Position numbers and translations under genes: made by a program. Positions 62,823 to 64,000 of a stretch of DNA of 64,000 bases are shown piece after piece. A model generated the notes under the pieces. That model saw only the letters and a list, made by a program, of their open reading frames with translations. It ran no database searches and was not told the origin of the DNA. Origin of the DNA: Bacteroidota bacterium (GTDB lineage: Bacteria; Bacteroidota; Ignavibacteria; Ignavibacteriales; Ignavibacteriaceae); contig JAIUOE010000003.1 of NCBI GenBank assembly GCA_020161395.1, forward strand, positions 372,001 to 436,000, in the 5' to 3' direction. Numbering within the stretch: position 1 is the first letter of the stretch; each line of letters opens with the position of its first letter.

Positions 62823-63409
62823 TTAAAAAGTGCTTCCTTCATTTTTTCCAATGCTTTAAATCTGTGACTAAGTTTATTTTTTGTTTCCATGTTCAGTTCC
62901 GCCATTGTCTCGATAAAACCTTCAGGAACAAAAATTGGATCATATCCAAAACCATTGCTTCCCCTCTTTTCCATTATCAGCTCCCCTTCACACTCTCCCC
63001 GGGTGGTGATTAGTTTCTCTCCGTCATAAAAAGCAAGCACACAAACATATCTTGCCTTGTATGGGGGGGGAAAATTTTTTATCTCACCCAAAACCTTCCT
63101 GAGGTTTTCTTCGTCATCAGCGTTTTCTCCGGCATACCGGGCAGAATAAACCCCGGGAGCCCCGTCAAGGCAGTCAACAGACAACCCGGAATCATCCGCC
63201 AGCGATGGAATCCCTGTCAATTTATACGATTCCTCTGCTTTTATAATCGCATTTTCCTCGAAAGAAGTTCCTGTTTCTTCTATATCAGGAAAACCGTCAA
63301 TGGTATGCACCGAAATAAATTCAAAATCACCGGTCCCAAGAATTGACCGTATTTCCTTGAGCTTCCCTTTATTCTGAGTGGAAACGAATATTTTTTTACC
63401 GGTAGGCAT
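62819..63409 (-). CDS. rdgB: Non-canonical purine NTP pyrophosphatase, RdgB/HAM1 family
   Basis: A 196-residue enzyme that hydrolyses dITP/XTP, keeping damaged purines out of DNA. Motifs FVSTQNKGKLKEI (substrate Lys), IPSLADDSGLSVDCL (metal Asp), GAPGVYSARYAG, FGYDPIFVP and SHRFKALEKM are complete. AGGAG precedes the ATG. It leads a two-gene unit with the lipoprotein. Confidence 0.95.
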   Translation of the reverse strand: MPTGKKIFVSTQNKGKLKEIRSILGTGDFEFISVHTIDGFPDIEETGTSFEENAIIKAEESYKLTGIPSLADDSGLSVDCLDGAPGVYSARYAGENADDEENLRKVLGEIKNFPPPYKARYVCVLAFYDGEKLITTRGECEGELIMEKRGSNGFGYDPIFVPEGFIETMAELNMETKNKLSHRFKALEKMKEALFK

Positions 63410-63432
63410 CGAAATCTCCTGTCGAATTGTTG

Positions 63433-63795
63433 TTATGCTGTTGTGTTTTTTCTTGATTCGAAAACCTGCTCCATAAACTCAAAAGCTGATCTGAGATGCG
63501 GAATGACAATCGATCCACCGACTATCAATGAAACATTAAATGTCTCCATCAGTTCCTCACGGCTTGCACCCTCAATAATGGATCTCTCAATGTGATAATA
63601 AATACAGTCGTTGCATCTCAAAACCATGGAGGCAGAGAGCCCCATCAGCTCCTTCGTCTTGGCATCCAGCGCACCCGGATGATATGCCTTGTTGTCGAGT
63701 GCAAAAAATTTCTTAAAATCACTGAACCCGCTGTTCAATATTTTTTCATTCATTTCGGAACGGTAAGCGTTAAATTCGGTCACTTTGGTTTTCAC
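63433..63795 (-). CDS. Carboxymuconolactone decarboxylase/AhpD-like protein (120 aa)
   Basis: A CMD/AhpD-fold protein: MVLRCNDCIYYHIERSIIEGASREEL has the CxxC(x)xxH redox motif of AhpD-like peroxidase partners. The start is GTG 63795 (KTKVTEFNAYRSEM), seven bases after AAGGAG; the longest frame (GTG 63834) adds 13 residues that cross the Shine-Dalgarno site. It could be an alkylhydroperoxidase partner; no AhpC gene is adjacent. rdgB follows after 23 bases. Confidence 0.82.
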   Translation of the reverse strand: MKTKVTEFNAYRSEMNEKILNSGFSDFKKFFALDNKAYHPGALDAKTKELMGLSASMVLRCNDCIYYHIERSIIEGASREELMETFNVSLIVGGSIVIPHLRSAFEFMEQVFESRKNTTA

Positions 63796-63937
63796 TGTCT
63801 TCTCCTTTTTCCATCTGTCGCAAAATATCGCCACTCAAGAAACAATTTTTATAGTTAATGAAAGATTTATAATTTTTGCCTCTGTAACACAACCTTTTTT
63901 ATTCAAGCCGGGTCTAACCAGTCAGGAAACGGAGGAT

Positions 63938-64000
63938 ATGGTTCAAGACAATTATAATCTGATAAAGATGGCAGCCAAAGGCGACAAGGATGCCTTTGAA
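63938..64000 (+). CDS. Partial CDS, start of ECF-type sigma factor
   Basis: ATG 63938 follows GGAGGAT, a strong ribosome site. The 21 visible residues, MVQDNYNLIKMAAKGDKDAFE, fit the start of a sigma-70-family ECF factor (region 2 opening, LIxxAxxGDxxAFExLY). The gene continues beyond the right edge. It could be another DNA-binding protein, but the GDxxAFE pattern is typical. Confidence 0.7.
   Translation, partial: MVQDNYNLIKMAAKGDKDAFE

Overview
This 64 kb window is a stretch of chromosome from a Gram-negative member of the Bacteroidota/Chlorobiota (FCB) group, most likely an Ignavibacteria-like bacterium. The evidence is type IX secretion (T9SS) C-terminal sorting domains of the NYPNPFNPET type, a fused LpxC-FabZ protein, a Bacteroidota-style GlmU-like enzyme, a type B (zinc-free) L31 protein, many lipoproteins, and promoter-like TTG-N19/20-TAnnTTTG boxes instead of ordinary sigma-70 sites. 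I see no rRNA, tRNA, CRISPR array, prophage or insertion sequence. About 50 genes are present, most on the minus strand.

Layout. 1-4.3 kb is a degraded, repeat-rich stretch: a possible BrnT-like start at the left edge, a small membrane ORF with an in-frame stop, a kinase/formylglycine-enzyme remnant truncated at both ends, one lipoprotein gene with a structured element upstream, and arrays of palindromic intergenic repeats. 4.3-21.5 kb is minus-strand housekeeping: lipoproteins, an MsbA-like ABC exporter, XerD, a PgpH-type c-di-AMP phosphodiesterase, a HAD phosphatase, two sodium:solute symporters, a STAS protein, LigA, RodZ, RsmB, a GlmU-like protein and L31. 21.5-28.7 kb is accessory: a tubby/LURP-like protein, a DUF433/DUF5615 toxin-antitoxin pair, two T9SS cargo proteins with near-identical C-terminal modules and terminators, and a second repeat cluster.

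28.7-45.0 kb is one nearly gapless minus-strand block of ten genes for building the envelope: lpxC/fabZ, lpxA, a lipoate ligase homologue, panB, a beta-propeller protein, rfaE1, rfaE2, tamB, rnr, and finally a 1066-residue protein joining an HExxH metallopeptidase, PD40 propeller repeats and an Omp85-type barrel. Lipid A acylation, ADP-heptose synthesis and outer-membrane protein/lipid delivery (TamB plus an Omp85-like partner) are thus linked. This is the most interesting system in the window: the last protein may serve as the TamA-like partner of TamB.

45-64 kb holds rsmI, a hybrid histidine kinase with a degenerate receiver beside an ammonium channel, acetyl-CoA synthetase, an esterase, a SpoIID-like protein, an arginase-family enzyme, an ECF sigma/RskA-like anti-sigma pair with a clear promoter, a DOMON-like protein, valS, rdgB, a CMD/AhpD-like protein, and the start of another sigma-factor-like gene at the right edge.

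Several starts were moved from the longest frame to a downstream codon with a better ribosome-binding site; these are noted per gene. Domain calls come from reading motifs by eye, without database searches.
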